Positions 39,391 through 50,791 of a stretch of DNA of 54,661 nucleotides are shown here, in pieces. The DNA is from Chara braunii (lineage: Eukaryota; Streptophyta; Charophyceae; Charales; Characeae). The notes beneath the pieces were generated by a model. The model saw only the letters and a program-made list of their open reading frames with translations, did not search any database and had not been told where the DNA came from. The position numbers were made by a program, and so were the translations under genes. The stretch spans positions 7,584,860 to 7,639,520 of the forward strand of contig BFEA01000008.1 of NCBI GenBank assembly GCA_003427395.1. The letters run 5' to 3'. Each line of letters starts with the position of its first letter. The first letter of the stretch is position 1.

Positions 39391-40640
39391 GGAACCCTGC
39401 TTTGACAGATAGGAGTGATGATAAGAGCATGCACTTCGACCTGTCGTGCATTCTAGTGATCCTTTGAAACGGACAGCGGTTATCTTCATCATTTGTGTGC
39501 AGATCTTGAGCATTTGTCAGCGGATCATCGCCCTACCTGAGTGTACGCAGGATCATCGCCCATTCTAGTGATCCTTTGAAACGGACAGCGGTTATCTTCA
39601 TCATTTGTGAGCGGTTAAGAGCATTTGTCAGCGGATATCTTGATCATTTGTGCAATGAACCCAGATCGTGAAGACGCTTGTCAACATTCCAAGCCCAGAT
39701 GAAACTGCTGATGATTACTGATAATCATAATAGTGTCCAGATAGAAGATGGGATAATCATGCACAGACGAAGGAGAGGAGGGAGATTAGACAAAGGAGAG
39801 GAAGAAAAAAACAAGGCCCACCCACTCCTGCTTCGGGCTCCTCCTCGATCACCACCTCAGATAATCAATAGTCTAAACACATATCTAAAGGCCTATTTCA
39901 GTGTGCCACGTGGCATGTCGATCAGACCCTCGTCAGCCTGTACTGGAGCAATGTCGACCTCAAGAACACCAGGTATGTGTCCACAATCATCCCACAGTCA
40001 TGATCTCCTCCCGAATGACGAGGAATCAGAACAGCAATGCCAGTCACATAGCCCAGCCATGTCAGACGATAAAACACGTGGCAGCGGCAATGTCAGCAGC
40101 AACTCGTGGCAGTGGCCATGTCAGCAGCAACTCGTGGCAGCTGCCATGTCAGCATGCCATGAAGACAATAGCCAGCCAGCCACTATGCCCAGCCAGCAGT
40201 GCGTCGCCGTGATCTCCCAAGTGCCAGCACAAAGCCAGCGTCCACCAGCGTTGACGTCAGCATTGACGCAAGACTGAATGAATGTCAAAGTCAGGAAGTC
40301 AGCGCGTAAGTAGCGTTGACGCGGGGTCTGGACCCCGGATGCTGCATCCCTCAGCTGTCCAGATCTCAATGCAAATATAGGCCCAGATTGACCTGAAACC
40401 GAATTCCTTCTGGCCTCGATGCTGTCTGGGTACCTGCGCACAACAAGTGAGTGTATCCGACCAAGGGCCTGGGCGGGGTACCTTTGACTTGACAGTCGAC
40501 TTAGACTGGTAATTTTCCCACGGGCAGTGTGCAGTCACACTGCCTGGCGCAGGCCGAATTTGGCCTGCATTGTCTGGGCTCCGTTTCGAGGGCACAGACT
40601 GCTGCAGAACACGGGTTCTGCAATTTGTCAGCATCAAGAC
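39276..40640. other. Non-coding stretch with homopolymer and short duplications
   Basis: A T run at 39349-39386. CATTCTAGTGATCCTTTGAA and ACGGACAGCGGTTATCTTCA occur at 39448 and 39559. ATGTCAGCAGCAACTCGTGG repeats at 40088 and 40119. The 199-codon frame at 39678-40277 crosses these duplications and is not supported as a gene. Confidence 0.5.
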
Positions 40641-40648
40641 CAGGATCA

Positions 40649-40815
40649 GTATAGTAGTGGTAGGAGGTAGGTAGGTAGGTAGGTAGTGAATGTGAATTGG
40701 AAGAATTTGAAAGATGGTGAAAGATGTGAGAGAAGAATACAGCATAGTTAACGAAAAGCAAAAAAAAAAAAAAAAACAAACAAACAAACAAAAAAACAAA
40801 CAAACAAACAAAAGA
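40649..40815 (+). mobile_element. Poly(A)-tailed dispersed repeat, plus-strand copy
   Basis: (GGTA)n, GTGAATGTGAATTGGAAGAA, TTTGAAAGATGGTGAAAGAT, AGAGAAGAATACAGCATAGT, then an A run continuing as (AAAC)n. It pairs with the minus-strand copy at 20220-20340. Confidence 0.7.
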
Positions 40816-41164
40816 ACTGGCATCTACAACACCCTGGACTTTCTTGAAGGAAAATGAAAAAGACCCTGATCAGTATATACGTGATTCGAGAAACTACCGA
40901 GATCAGAAATTAACAGTGAAAGTCCGCGCTCAAGATTACCACTCAATCTAAACTAGAAAAGTCACTCGATCTAACTAGAAAAGTCAGGATCAATGTCGCA
41001 GAACATCTCAGTCTCCTGTCCATGTGTTAAATCTCCCATCCAGAAGACGACCCGTAGCCAGACGAAACTGCGCTGCCCTTCCTAATATTTGCCCCTCCAG
41101 TACAAGATCTCCTTGATGAACGTTCGCTACTACTTCGTACGACTCCAGTCGAGCGCTGGCCAGT

Positions 41165-41241
<77 letters not shown>

Positions 41242-42389
41242 CACACACACCAGCTGAAAGCTCTCTGTATCGAAAAAGGTCCCAGTGTAGTACTTCCAAA
41301 CCCATCGAGTCCACGCTGGCAGCTGTAGCCCCTCCATTGTACAGTCTGCGGAGTCCGATGTTTTCTTTTGGCGAGAAGAGTCCAAGAAAGATTTTAATGA
41401 GAAAAATTGTGCGCTGTTGAGGTCCTGAGTTTTGGCTCCTCCTGTGGGACCCGACAACTGGAAGTGATCAGAGCATCCTCCAGGAAATGGACCCCCAAAC
41501 GGTGGCTCCAGTGTAGAGGTATGGAGCTTCACCTGCTGGGAAGAGGACCTCAACAAACAGTCGGCGGTCCCTACCTCTACATCGGCGCTTCACCGTTGGG
41601 AGTTCCCTTTCCACAAAGCTCTTCAACAGTCCAGTCCCTTGTTAATACAGTCTGACCGACCGATTGTCTGATTGTCTGACTTGATTTGTCGGACCAGGCT
41701 TGACTGGGCCCCCTTCTCTTCACTCCTAATCTCTTGGTAATAGTACTGACCCGTCAAGGTGACCTCATCAAGGTGACCTCGACGCTGTTGCTTTCTGCTG
41801 GCAAGGACTCTAATTGGCCGACAGAAGGAAATCGAGAGGGCGGCTAGCGTGTGCATTGGTTTTCAGGGTGAGAGTGGGAGGCCCTTTAGTTGTGTGCTTT
41901 TCTGGGCTGTGTATTTGGTTCTGCCGCTGTATGTTGTCGAACCGTCCCCCCAAAGGTCCAGTGTATAGTGCTGGCACTGCTGGGTAGAGTATGTTCATCC
42001 TCTTTTCTTTTCTTTTTTGGGGAACTTGCCTCCTTGCTACTCTTGGGATCAGCATTCCGGTTCTGTTTCCAACAGCAAGTCGAAAAAAAAAAAGTACGAG
42101 GCCATCACCACATTGCAAAACGAGAACGAACTTCCCTCTAGAACATGCACCCACCACATTTTTGTCTTTTGAACCCTGACAGGATTGATTGCTTCCCAGT
42201 GAGAAGGATTTACTGTCTGTCAAGCCCATGCTTGAAAGTTGAAACCCGTCCCCATACCCGCGCGCTATCAAATGTATCGTCCATTGTTCTTCAGAGACTC
42301 TGTGAGCCTTCCGTGGACCTGTATGGCTCTTCGGCCTCCCTATTCTGCCTTTGAGTTTTCAGTCTTCAGGGTCCCAAGGCTGGTACTCT
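40816..42389. other. Non-coding stretch with TC/CA microsatellite
   Basis: A compound (CT)n(CA)n at 41168-41240. Bases 41500-41550 belong to the dispersed repeat named at 39199. No gene supported. Confidence 0.5.
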
Positions 42390-42887
42390 TTTTTTTTTTT
42401 TTTTTTTTTTTTTGTTGACTGGCAAGTGTATGAGGGAGGAAGGATGGTGAAGTTAAGATGAAGAGGTAGGATGGAGCGGGAAAGCGCGTATGGGGGAGGC
42501 CGAAGGGGGGGGAGGGGGAGGGCAGGGTTGGGACACTGACAATTCCTCCGGGAGGGGTTGGGCCATAGCCTGAACCCCTCCCTGATAATCTGTTCTCTGG
42601 AGGGTGCCTGTTGTTGTCGCTGTTGCTCTGAGCCACTGGATGGGGAGAGGGGGGGGGGNNNNNNNNNNNNNNNNNNNNNNNNNNNNNNNNNNNNNNNNNN
42701 NNNNNNNNNNNNNNNNNNNNNNNNNNNNNNNNNNNNNNNNNNNNNNNNNNNNNNNNNNNNNNNNNNNNNNNNNNNNNNNNNNNNNNNNNNNNNNNNNNNN
42801 NNNNNNNNNNNNNNNNNNNNNNNNNNNNNNNNNNNNNNNNNNNNNNNNNNNNNNNNNNNNNNNNNNNNNNNNNNNNNNNNNNNNNNN
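42390..42887. other. T run, G-rich tract and 229-base assembly gap
   Basis: A T run at 42389-42412, then purine-rich DNA with G runs up to 42658, then N from 42659 to 42887. The G run probably caused the break. Confidence 0.9.
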
Positions 42888-43302
42888 GAGTCAGGGGATG
42901 CATGAGGAGAGAGACTGAGGTAAGGGGGGAATGGACATGGTTTCCTGATGAGTTTTCTACATGGTTTCGTCTCATTGTGCGACAAGAGGGGATGTGATTT
43001 AAACCACCACAGGCCGCAGCGCATCCCACAGGTGGTCGTGTGCTGGCCACGAGAGGGATTGACCTACTGGCTGCCAGCGGCGGGGGTCAGAAGACTCTCC
43101 AGGGAAGATGACATGATGCTTCAGATATGTCTTCCTTGCTTGATGCTCCTCTCCTAAAAAAATGAGCATCGAAATGCTTCAAGTGCGAACGCACGGAGCG
43201 CTCCTGTCTGACAAGGCTCAGCGGGCAGTCGCTCCACGTCCTCGGATTGGCCGAGAGCGTCTTAGTAGCAGTGGAGAGTCAGGGCGGCGTGTGGCGGCGG
43301 CC
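42888..43302 (+). promoter_or_regulatory. Upstream region of the Asn-rich exon
   Basis: This should carry the promoter and leader of the gene starting at 43414, if that gene is real. TTTAAACCACCACAGGCC (42999) resembles one end of the TTAA-ended MITE, but no partner end was seen. Confidence 0.35.
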
Positions 43303-43323
43303 ATGGCAGCGAAGCTCTTGTGA
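43303..43323 (+). promoter_or_regulatory. Possible upstream ORF in the 5' leader
   Basis: ATGGCAGCGAAGCTCTTGTGA encodes six residues (MAAKLL) and a stop, 90 bases before the ATG at 43414. Its context (GCCATGG) is strong, so it could damp translation of the downstream frame. Confidence 0.3.
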
Positions 43324-43413
43324 GCATCGTGTTCACTTCGTGTTCACTGATACTGGAGTGTCTTTGCGCGATAATCAGCACAGCGACAGTGAGGCCAGAA
43401 TAGCCGGTATAAG

Positions 43414-44109
43414 ATGGCTTCAGAAGGGGACCTTCGACATGCTGCTGACGCGTGGCTATGTACTATGGACGATAGCAGACAACAACTCCAGTATATGGTC
43501 TCTCTTCTTTCTATCTCCACTCTACCTTCACCAGAGGTTATTGGGGGAGCGACCTCGGTGGGGAAATGGGTGGAAACAGTGTTACAGCAGATGCTGGAGA
43601 TTATCTGGGAGTTGGAGGTGGGGCCGGCACCAGAGCTGGACGCGTTGATTGACTGGCGCCAGGTGGATGATCTGCTCAACGACTGCTATACGCTGCTTGA
43701 TGAGGGAGGTGAGAGAGGTGCTGACATAGCTAAGCGTGTAGGGGAGAAGCTGCCTATAACCATGTTGGCAACAGTAGCGCCGGAGGAATTGACTTCAATG
43801 ATGTCAGTGACATCTGCAACCACATCGACTTCATCAGCTACATCAATGATCATTCCTCCAGCGCCTGTCAGCAACAGCAATGACGACAACACCGACAGCA
43901 AGGACAACAACAATAACAACAACAACAATGACGACAACAACGATAGCAATGACAACAACAACAACAACAACAACAGTGCCATAAACAACAACAATTTCGC
44001 GCACGACAGTGGTTCAAACGCAGGGGTTATGGCTTCGTGTGCGCCGGACAACAACAACAACAACGACAATAATAACAACGGCACCACCAACAACAACAAC
44101 AAAGGAGTG
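43414..44109 (+). CDS. First exon of an unknown Asn-rich protein
   Basis: I do not recognise the family. The ATG is in good context (AAGATGGCT) and opens 232 codons that end exactly before a donor, GTG|GTAAGC (44110), so the exon is phase 0. Residues 1-125 look globular and helical (KWVETVLQQMLEIIWELEVG, LIDWRQVDDLLNDCYTLLDE). Residues 130-150 are Ser/Thr-rich. Residues 153-230 are Asn/Asp-rich low complexity encoded by AAC/AAT/GAC repeats. After the donor the frame continues only into Pro/Phe-rich sequence typical of a pyrimidine-rich intron. Downstream exons could not be found. The globular part argues for a real gene. The AAC runs could be simple-sequence growth. Confidence 0.5.
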
Positions 44110-44464
44110 GTAAGCGTGGCGGGGGTATTCTTTCTCCCCCCCTCACCCTTCTTTCCTCTCCCTTCCTTTCTCCTTGGGTTTCGTCTTGAAATCGGGGGGG
44201 AGAGCGAGAGGGTTGCTGGAATGGTTTGTTCAGTGTATTGGAAGGGGGTGGGGGGGAGAAAGGGGTGGGATGGTGGCGCATGGGGATAGGATAGAGATTG
44301 GTATTGCCTTACTACATTTGCTTCCACGTGGCAACAGGGAGGGAGGTACTAGGATTTGTTGACGTGCCTGTTTTGTTTTATTCCACGTGGCTATTCAGAT
44401 TTTGCTATATTGGTGTTCTCCCTGCTTGAGTTGTTTCTGTTTAATTGCGATAGCTGGGGGCACA
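44110..44464. other. Putative intron start, no downstream exon found
   Basis: Pyrimidine-rich (44128-44175) then purine-rich DNA. CACGTGGC(A/T)A occurs twice (44325 and 44382). Confidence 0.4.
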
Positions 44465-44672
44465 TAGTTTTTTTACAAACGAAAGTATATGCCACTTGGC
44501 AGGGCAGGTGGTGCTGTGGTGGCACTAGTGCTGACTATATGACTGACTTGTGCTCTGCCATATGGGTATAGTTTTTTTACAAACGAAAGTATATGCCACN
44601 TGGCAGGGCAGGTGGTGCTGTGGTGGCACTAGGGCTGACTATATGACTGACTTGTGCTCTGCCATATGGGTA
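44465..44672. repeat. 104-base tandem duplication with an ambiguous base
   Basis: Units 44465-44568 and 44569-44672 are almost identical, differing at an N (44600, T in the first copy) and one T/G. An unresolved base inside the repeat suggests the copies were hard to separate in assembly. Confidence 0.95.
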
Positions 44673-45545
44673 GTGCGACTTGAGTTTTTCTTATAAACAG
44701 CGTCGCCCCCGCGTATGTGCTTTTGCTAACTGGGATTCCGGGGGACACATAGGCGCAGGCAACCCTAGATCGAGATTGCAATAGATCAGCCGGATTCTGT
44801 CTAGATCTAATTGCCTGCGCCTTTACAACCACGTTTCCAACTGATGTGCTCCCCTTTGGTTAGTGTCTGTGATAACATGGTTAGTGTCTGTGATAACAAA
44901 GGAATTACTAAACACTTTCGCCCTGTTATCAATCTCTTTGCCTATTTGATATCTCCACTACTCCTCACCGTGTAGAAGATTGTAGTAGGGATACTTGAGG
45001 AGTTTCGTAGGACAGAGATGGATTCTGCACACAAACGGGGTTAATCCTTCCTGATAGGGGAAGCAATCAATGCCCCGGGACTATGCTTACATTCGTGTTA
45101 TGCAGGGAACCTGTCTCCAGGGGAGCAGTGGCTGAGGCTCTTCCAGCCCTAATGGGAAGAGGCGTGTGTATTACTGTTGTAACCATTGCTATAATTGAAG
45201 CCTTGGGCACTGGGCCCTTTTTTTTTTTTTAACAAAAAGAAAAGACATAGGGGAGGGGACTACTCATCCTTTCTGGTTCTGCTAGCCTTCAGTTTTTCCA
45301 TGTGCTACTACCATCCGTGACCACTTCCTTTTGCTTGGTCACTGGAAAAGCACATCGAAATCTGCCCGAAGGTATTTCCTAAAGGGTATTGCCTGCATCA
45401 TTTTTTTCGCTGAGAGATTGCCTGCCGATGCATCAAAATTTGCCGGAAAGTATTTCCCATGGCTCTGCCAGAACCGGACCCGCTCATTGCTGGGCACAGC
45501 CGCACAGGGGCGGACAACCGTCCCCCCTGTCATTTGATGTCGTCC
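44673..45545. other. Non-coding stretch
   Basis: No gene supported. GGTTAGTGTCTGTGATAACA is doubled at 44859 and 44879. A T run lies at 45219-45230. Confidence 0.5.
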
Positions 45546-45822
45546 TATCTACAGTCAGCAATTAATTTATGGGTGTCGTAAAGCTCGGTTTCTGGACCCA
45601 CGACGGGTACCCATATACAGTCGGCAACTTATTTATGGGATGCAGATCATTCAATATTTCTCAGAAAGCCAAAAAAATATGTGATTCTTTTCAAGCAGAC
45701 AGGCTCGGTTTCTGGACCCACGACGGGTACCCATCTACAGTCGGCAACTTATTTATGGGATGCAGACCATTCAATATTTCTCAGAAAGCCAAAAAAAAAT
45801 GTGATTCTTTTTAACCAGACAG
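45546..45822. repeat. 120-base tandem repeat, two units and a partial
   Basis: GCTCGGTTTCTGGACCCACG starts at 45583 and 45703. Both units contain CAGTCGGCAACTTATTTATG and TTCAATATTTCTCAGAAAGC. A diverged partial unit (ACAGTCAGCAATTAATTTAT) precedes them at 45551. Confidence 0.95.
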
Positions 45823-46159
45823 GCCCTACTGCTGGTTCCCCAACGATCTACTCCACCAAAGTCTGTCTACTAACACCCCTCCTACTGTAGGTTCTTCACA
45901 AATATCCTCCAGCATAGCTTGTTCCAAGCCAACCCTTCCCCCAAATGGGACCCCATCCCACCTAAGGTCCTTGGCCCCCCCCAAGCAGAGCCTAAGGTAA
46001 ACAATACACGTGAGCAGTCTAACCACCAACCCGTACCTGCATCCCCATTAGATGATACCATGGGAGGTGCGCAGGCAGTGTCTGTAATAGCTGACCTGCG
46101 TCAGCCCAAGGGGGTATGGAAGTGACCGTGCATTTTGTAAATGGCCACCGATATCTCTG

Positions 46160-46245
46160 TGCAGAGGCGTGGAGTTTTGAACCGAAAAACCTCAGACCAC
46201 AATGCGCATTGACAACCGTGCCTAACCACTGAGCCACACGCCACT
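46160..46245 (-). mobile_element. tRNA-derived SINE head, family 2
   Basis: Minus strand: GTGTGGCTCAGTGGTTAGGC (A box), ACGGTTGTCAATGCGCATTG, TGGTCTGAGGTTTTTCGG, TTCAAAACTCC (B box). It aligns through AATGCGCAT.GTGGT.TGAGGTT with the plus-strand copy at 20985-21065. Confidence 0.65.
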
Positions 46246-46585
46246 TGCGGTGGGCCGCCGTCTTATGAAGTCTCTCAGAGTGGGACACTGGGTCCGCTTC
46301 ACAGTATGCGACGCTTCCCACGAATAACATCGGAGCCAGCAAAAAAGCGTTTCCTCCATAACGCATGGGCTCGTACCCTTGCAGGATGGAGAGTGCCTGT
46401 TGTTATTTGCAGGGGGGGGGGGAGGAATTTTGAACAATACACAGAAAGATTAGCATGGCCGCTGGGCAAAGATGACATATAGATCAAGAAATGTTCCGAC
46501 TCCTTTTTCACTTAAACTACCAATGCTGGAGATCCTAGTTTGTCGAAGCAAAAGTTTTCATCATAGAACTGACCAGCCCAAGGTA

Positions 46586-46632
46586 GTAACTGGTAGTTCA
46601 GAACTGTATTATTTTACTCATCTGCTTCCACC
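46586..46632 (-). mobile_element. SINE family 1 tail fragment
   Basis: Minus strand GTGGAAGCAGATGAGTAAAA then TAATACAGTTCT matches the 3' part of the copy at 53515-53612 (GTGGAAGCGGATGAATAAAA, TACTACAATTCT). The tRNA-like head is absent. Confidence 0.6.
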
Positions 46633-46806
46633 GTACGAAGAGAGACTGGAGGTACGTGGACCAACAAAGACTTTGGACACCACCTAGGGGGACTGCTTCA
46701 TGAGGGAACGCTAAAGAAGTGCTTGTGCTGAACATGGTGCTTAGGGCCCAGTTGCGTAACTCACAATCAGCCAAGATTTGGACTGGCACAAGATTCTAGC
46801 GGAATA

Positions 46807-46822
46807 TTAAACCACCAGTACC
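46807..46822 (+). repeat. Solo end of the TTAA-type element
   Basis: TTAAACCACCAGTACC is identical to the MITE consensus end. No inverted partner was seen within 300 bases on either side. Confidence 0.5.
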
Positions 46823-47406
46823 TTTCTCAACCATTGATGTCTCCAGCTAGTGGTAAGCGGAGCCTTGTCGAACCTCCCGCTGTTGAGCGCATCAGCGTGT
46901 CAGGGGGATTTTTGCAGGACTTCTTTCGTTGAGCGTTGCCGCTCCGGCCCAGTGTGTCAACTGTACCTCTCGTGAACCCCTACCGCAGGATAGAGGTAAT
47001 GCGAGACACAACTTACCTCTACCCGCAGGATTTGTCACCTCCTTGGGTGAGTGTATTCCCACCGAGCTACCGAACCACATACGAAAGTTCCTTGAGTGCA
47101 ATCGCAAAGGTGGCCTAGTCGAGGGCGTTTCTCATTCACTGTAGCATACGGGGTACGGACGGTCGAATACCTAAATCGAACCCACATGTGAATATGCTCT
47201 GGGGCTGATCTGCCAAGCGTGGTTTCACCCTGGTCGACTTGGACGACCAATCTAACCACGCGATACACTTTCAAATAATAATAAAATCAAACTTCACACT
47301 TAAATTGTGCCTAATCCCATTTTTTACTTTCAACTCTTAGTTTTTCAACAGGCGTCACACGTGAGGCTCTGAATAAATAGAGCGGCAACGCAAACTTTCA
47401 TCACAA
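46823..47406. other. Non-coding stretch
   Basis: No gene or repeat supported. Confidence 0.45.
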
Positions 47407-47407
47407 T

Positions 47408-47448
<41 letters not shown>

Positions 47449-47515
47449 GAAAGAAGCTCCAGTCTATTCGTGGGGAGCAGCACTTGCTGGGAACTGGGCT
47501 CAGCGTCCCATATGA
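47408..47515. repeat. Long T run and dispersed repeat
   Basis: T from 47408 to 47445, then AGAAGCTCCAGTCTATTCG, TGGGGAGCAGCACTTGCTGG and GGGCTCAGCGTCCC, a relative of the repeat at 39199-39275. Confidence 0.7.
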
Positions 47516-48679
47516 ACATACATCAGTTTGTAACACCGGAGCCATTATACGACTTCGACTGAGAAAAACCTGAGAATGAAAAATTCTAATGTTGATGATA
47601 CTAATGATGCCAGTGATGACAAAAGATGTAGCTACACATGTTGATTCAGCAATACTAGACTCCTAATCCTGAACAACTCCAAGCCCTCCCTTACCAGGAC
47701 ATTGCAACTCTAGAACATTGGCTAGTCATGCATGAATATGCAAACACTCGCAATGACGACGTACTTTGTGGTACAAGTAATCAAGTGATCCTCAATGATT
47801 TTGAGGGTCATCTTCGACAATCAAGTGTCGGTTGAATCGCATCTTGAGGGGTTAATCTAATGACATTAGACAATCGCGAGTCTGATTGCGAGTCTTACCC
47901 TCTCCTACACACTGTGGAGAGGAGAGGTAGGCGGAATTAGACCCTTTGTGCGGCGAAACACCCCTGATTTATGGAAATAAGTCCCATTTTCGGAGGCTTC
48001 GGAACATGTCAAGATGTTTGGCTTTGGCGACTACCACAGACCTCAAGGACCAACTAACAAACTGAACATTCAAAATCAATGGGGATCACATTTTTCTCTC
48101 GTCCCAAATCCACTCAACCCTCGCACATGTAGATCTCACAAATACACAAAGTATAAACATAGCGAGATTATTGAACACGAGGTGATCATTCTCACAATCA
48201 CAATGTGACTTCCTTCCAAATATAGGAATGATCGCAGACATGGTCAAATTCTGACGCGAAATCACAAACATTCCTATAATGATATTGAGATTCTACATCA
48301 ACCGACCACACACTACACGGGGTCAACTTCAACTACTCTTTGCACTCATACCTCTTGCCTTATTTACACAAGCCCCAACCCTTTGTCCAACCTTCCAAAA
48401 GAAAATACTCAGCCATTTTTAAATGCTTATTTAATAAAATCCTGAAGAAAAAAAAAACAATTTAACCCACATAAGTTAAAACTTTAGGTTGACGAGTATA
48501 AGTCAGAGTTGAATAAAAAACCGACATGTTATGAAAACATAACAGAAGAACCTCGATGGAGATAGGCAACCGTCAATCGAAGTGAACGAATAGGACATAT
48601 AACACAGTACAATATTCATAATTATACTATATAGAGAATAAATTCCTTATCATACCTTATTCAAAATCTAACTCGTCGA
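47516..48679. other. AT-rich non-coding stretch
   Basis: No gene supported. Base composition becomes clearly more AT-rich from about 47280 to 50280 than in the rest of the window. Confidence 0.5.
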
Positions 48680-49275
48680 AACTGTAAAAAATTTGGTAAC
48701 TTTTCCTCTATAGAAAGTTTTTTTTTTTTTTTTTTTTTTTCGAGAATTTATACTAAGCTAAATATGAAAAATAAAGTAAGATTTTTAACTTACATAGTCA
48801 AAATGTGTCGAACTCTTTAAATTAGCAAAACTTTTGGCAGCACTCCGCCTAGAGAAAACATTTGGCAACACTCTACCTAGAGAATGAGGCTTGCAAGATT
48901 TATACTAAGTCAGATTTAAGTTAAAACAAAATCTGGATTCTGCAAAGATAAAATTTTCACCAACCTTTTAGATTTATAAAAATTTGAAGACTTCAAATAG
49001 GTTTCCCAAAGGTTATACAAAGCTGAATATAAATTGAAGACTTCACAAAAGTCAAATTTTGTCCAATTCTCTTAATAATAAAATTTCGGCAGTACTTTTT
49101 CTGCAGAAGTAGGTTCTCAAGATTTATATTAAGCTAAATATAAGATCAGATAAAACGAAAACTTTTGAAAAAAAATAGAATTTGACTAATTTCTTGAATT
49201 GTGTAGAAATTTCGGCAGCACTTCCCTTAGAAGGATCTCCCAAAATTTACAGAAAGTCAAATATGAAGTTAGTTC
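48680..49275. repeat. Degenerate tandem array, about 110-150 base units
   Basis: Five diverged units share TTTCGGCAGCACTNCNCCTAGA, then AGATTTATACTAAGCTAAAT, then a T/A-rich half. GATTTATACTAAG-like words stand at about 48747, 48899, 49008, 49121 and 49236. The divergence suggests an old array. Confidence 0.8.
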
Positions 49276-49494
49276 AATTCTCGTCTTTCATGTTCTAACT
49301 CACTCCTATCGCTTCAGTACATGACGAATATCTAAAGCAACTACGTATCGAAGGATAACTCGAACTAACTCATAACCAAGCAAACACACACAACCAAGGT
49401 AAGTGTTGACCTAGACCCAACGTTGTTTTCACATAGGATAATTCATTGATCCCTTAAGTGATTAACTTTTTACCCAATCTTACATATGGCATAA

Positions 49495-50075
49495 AGTCAA
49501 GTCAATCATCTTAGAAATATTGCCCAACTTGCCTTTAGTATACACGAACGTGTTGCACAATTATTTATCTCTTCATTAGGCAATTCACTATACCAATTGT
49601 CTTATAAATATTACTTAATCCTTACCTCATGCATCTAATAGTCAAGTTCTATACAATTCTTGAAATTTTTTATTTTCGAAATGAGCGTAAACTTAGTTAA
49701 TCATTGTAGAAACATTACTCACACATCGCTTAATCACCAAGTTACCTTCATTATATTTTTAGTTTCAATTTTTTTTCCTTAGTGATAAACTATAACCAAA
49801 CAATTTATTTTAGAAACAATGTATAACTAATAATTTTGATGTATATGTATATATATAATAATTATAGAAAACTTTATTCTTGAATTACATTATGTGCATG
49901 ATTTCGACATAGTCATTCATCTTATAAACATTATCTAGTCTTTAGCCTGAACTCCCTCACAAAAAAACATGCAAAAAGTTGAGTCGATCATTTTAGGAAC
50001 ATTGTATGGTCGTTCGGAAAGCAAAATTAAACAAAGCAGTCAGATCAATCATCTTCAAAACATTATCTGACCGGT
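49495..50075. repeat. Degenerate tandem array with a conserved core
   Basis: A core like GTCAATCATCTTAGAAACAT recurs at about 49501, 49593, 49696, 49800, 49912, 49983 and 50043. Spacing is about 90-110 bases, shrinking to 60-70 at the end. Sequence between cores is barely conserved. Confidence 0.75.
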
Positions 50076-50710
50076 TTTATGACCTAGTCAAACGCAAGTA
50101 ACCACTTTCCCTTAGTTCATCCCTCAGTCTGATTTCAAACAAAAAAAGTAAAATTCAAATTCATGCATGCATTTCCTTTACTTTGTTTAAGTTGTAAGAA
50201 GAAACAAAAACCACAAGGGCGCATGCATACGTATCACTCAGACTAGAGAGATGTAGAGATAGAGGTTTAGTAGACACACACAAGAAAATAAAAGTTATAC
50301 CTGTAAGTTTCGTGCCTCCAGAACCTCACATAAGTTCTGGCAGAGCTCCCGCAATCGTTGGGGCGAATCTCCCACAAAGGATTTGGTATGGATTAAGGGT
50401 TTCCATTCCCGTCTGCCGCCGTCCTGTCAGAGTAAGACAAACAAAAGAAGAAGTTATTAATTTCTTTAGATATAAGGAGGGTGCACTTAGACTCCCGTGG
50501 GAGGACCTTGAGATCTCAATACGCATGAGGGTTCTACAATGGTGGTCAAAAACGCAGTAGAAAGGTCAGATCGCAACCAATACCAGTGTAACGATACTTT
50601 GATGACATTCCAAGTTGCACCAACGTTCCCCTTGCAGAGCCTAATCACTCCCCCACGCCGCAATATCGTTACCTTTGACAAAAATGCTGCTACGCAACCC
50701 AGAAAGGTTG
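50076..50710. other. Non-coding stretch
   Basis: No gene supported. Base composition returns to the window average from about 50280. Confidence 0.45.
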
Positions 50711-50791
50711 CGCTCGAATAGAGCATGGGCTGCATTCGAATAGAGCGCGGGCTACGTTCGAATAGAGCATACACCCCATGCTCTATTCGAA
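50711..50791. repeat. 22-base tandem repeat ending in a perfect hairpin
   Basis: TTCGAATAGAGC (first copy CTCGAATAGAGC) occurs with a 22-base period at 50713, 50735 and 50757. An inverted copy follows: TTCGAATAGAGCAT (50757-50770) and ATGCTCTATTCGAA (50778-50791) are exact complements around a 7-base loop. Confidence 0.95.

Noticed and set aside
39678-40277. 199-codon plus-strand gene
   Set aside because: The frame crosses internal tandem duplications and has no recognisable domain.
42946-42955. CCTGATGAGT as another hammerhead copy
   Set aside because: It lacks stem II, GAAAC and any repeat-family flank, so it is a chance match.
50714-50791. CRISPR-like array (three regular 22-base repeats)
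   Set aside because: Too few and too short, no distinct spacers, and the genome is eukaryotic. It is a small tandem repeat with a hairpin.
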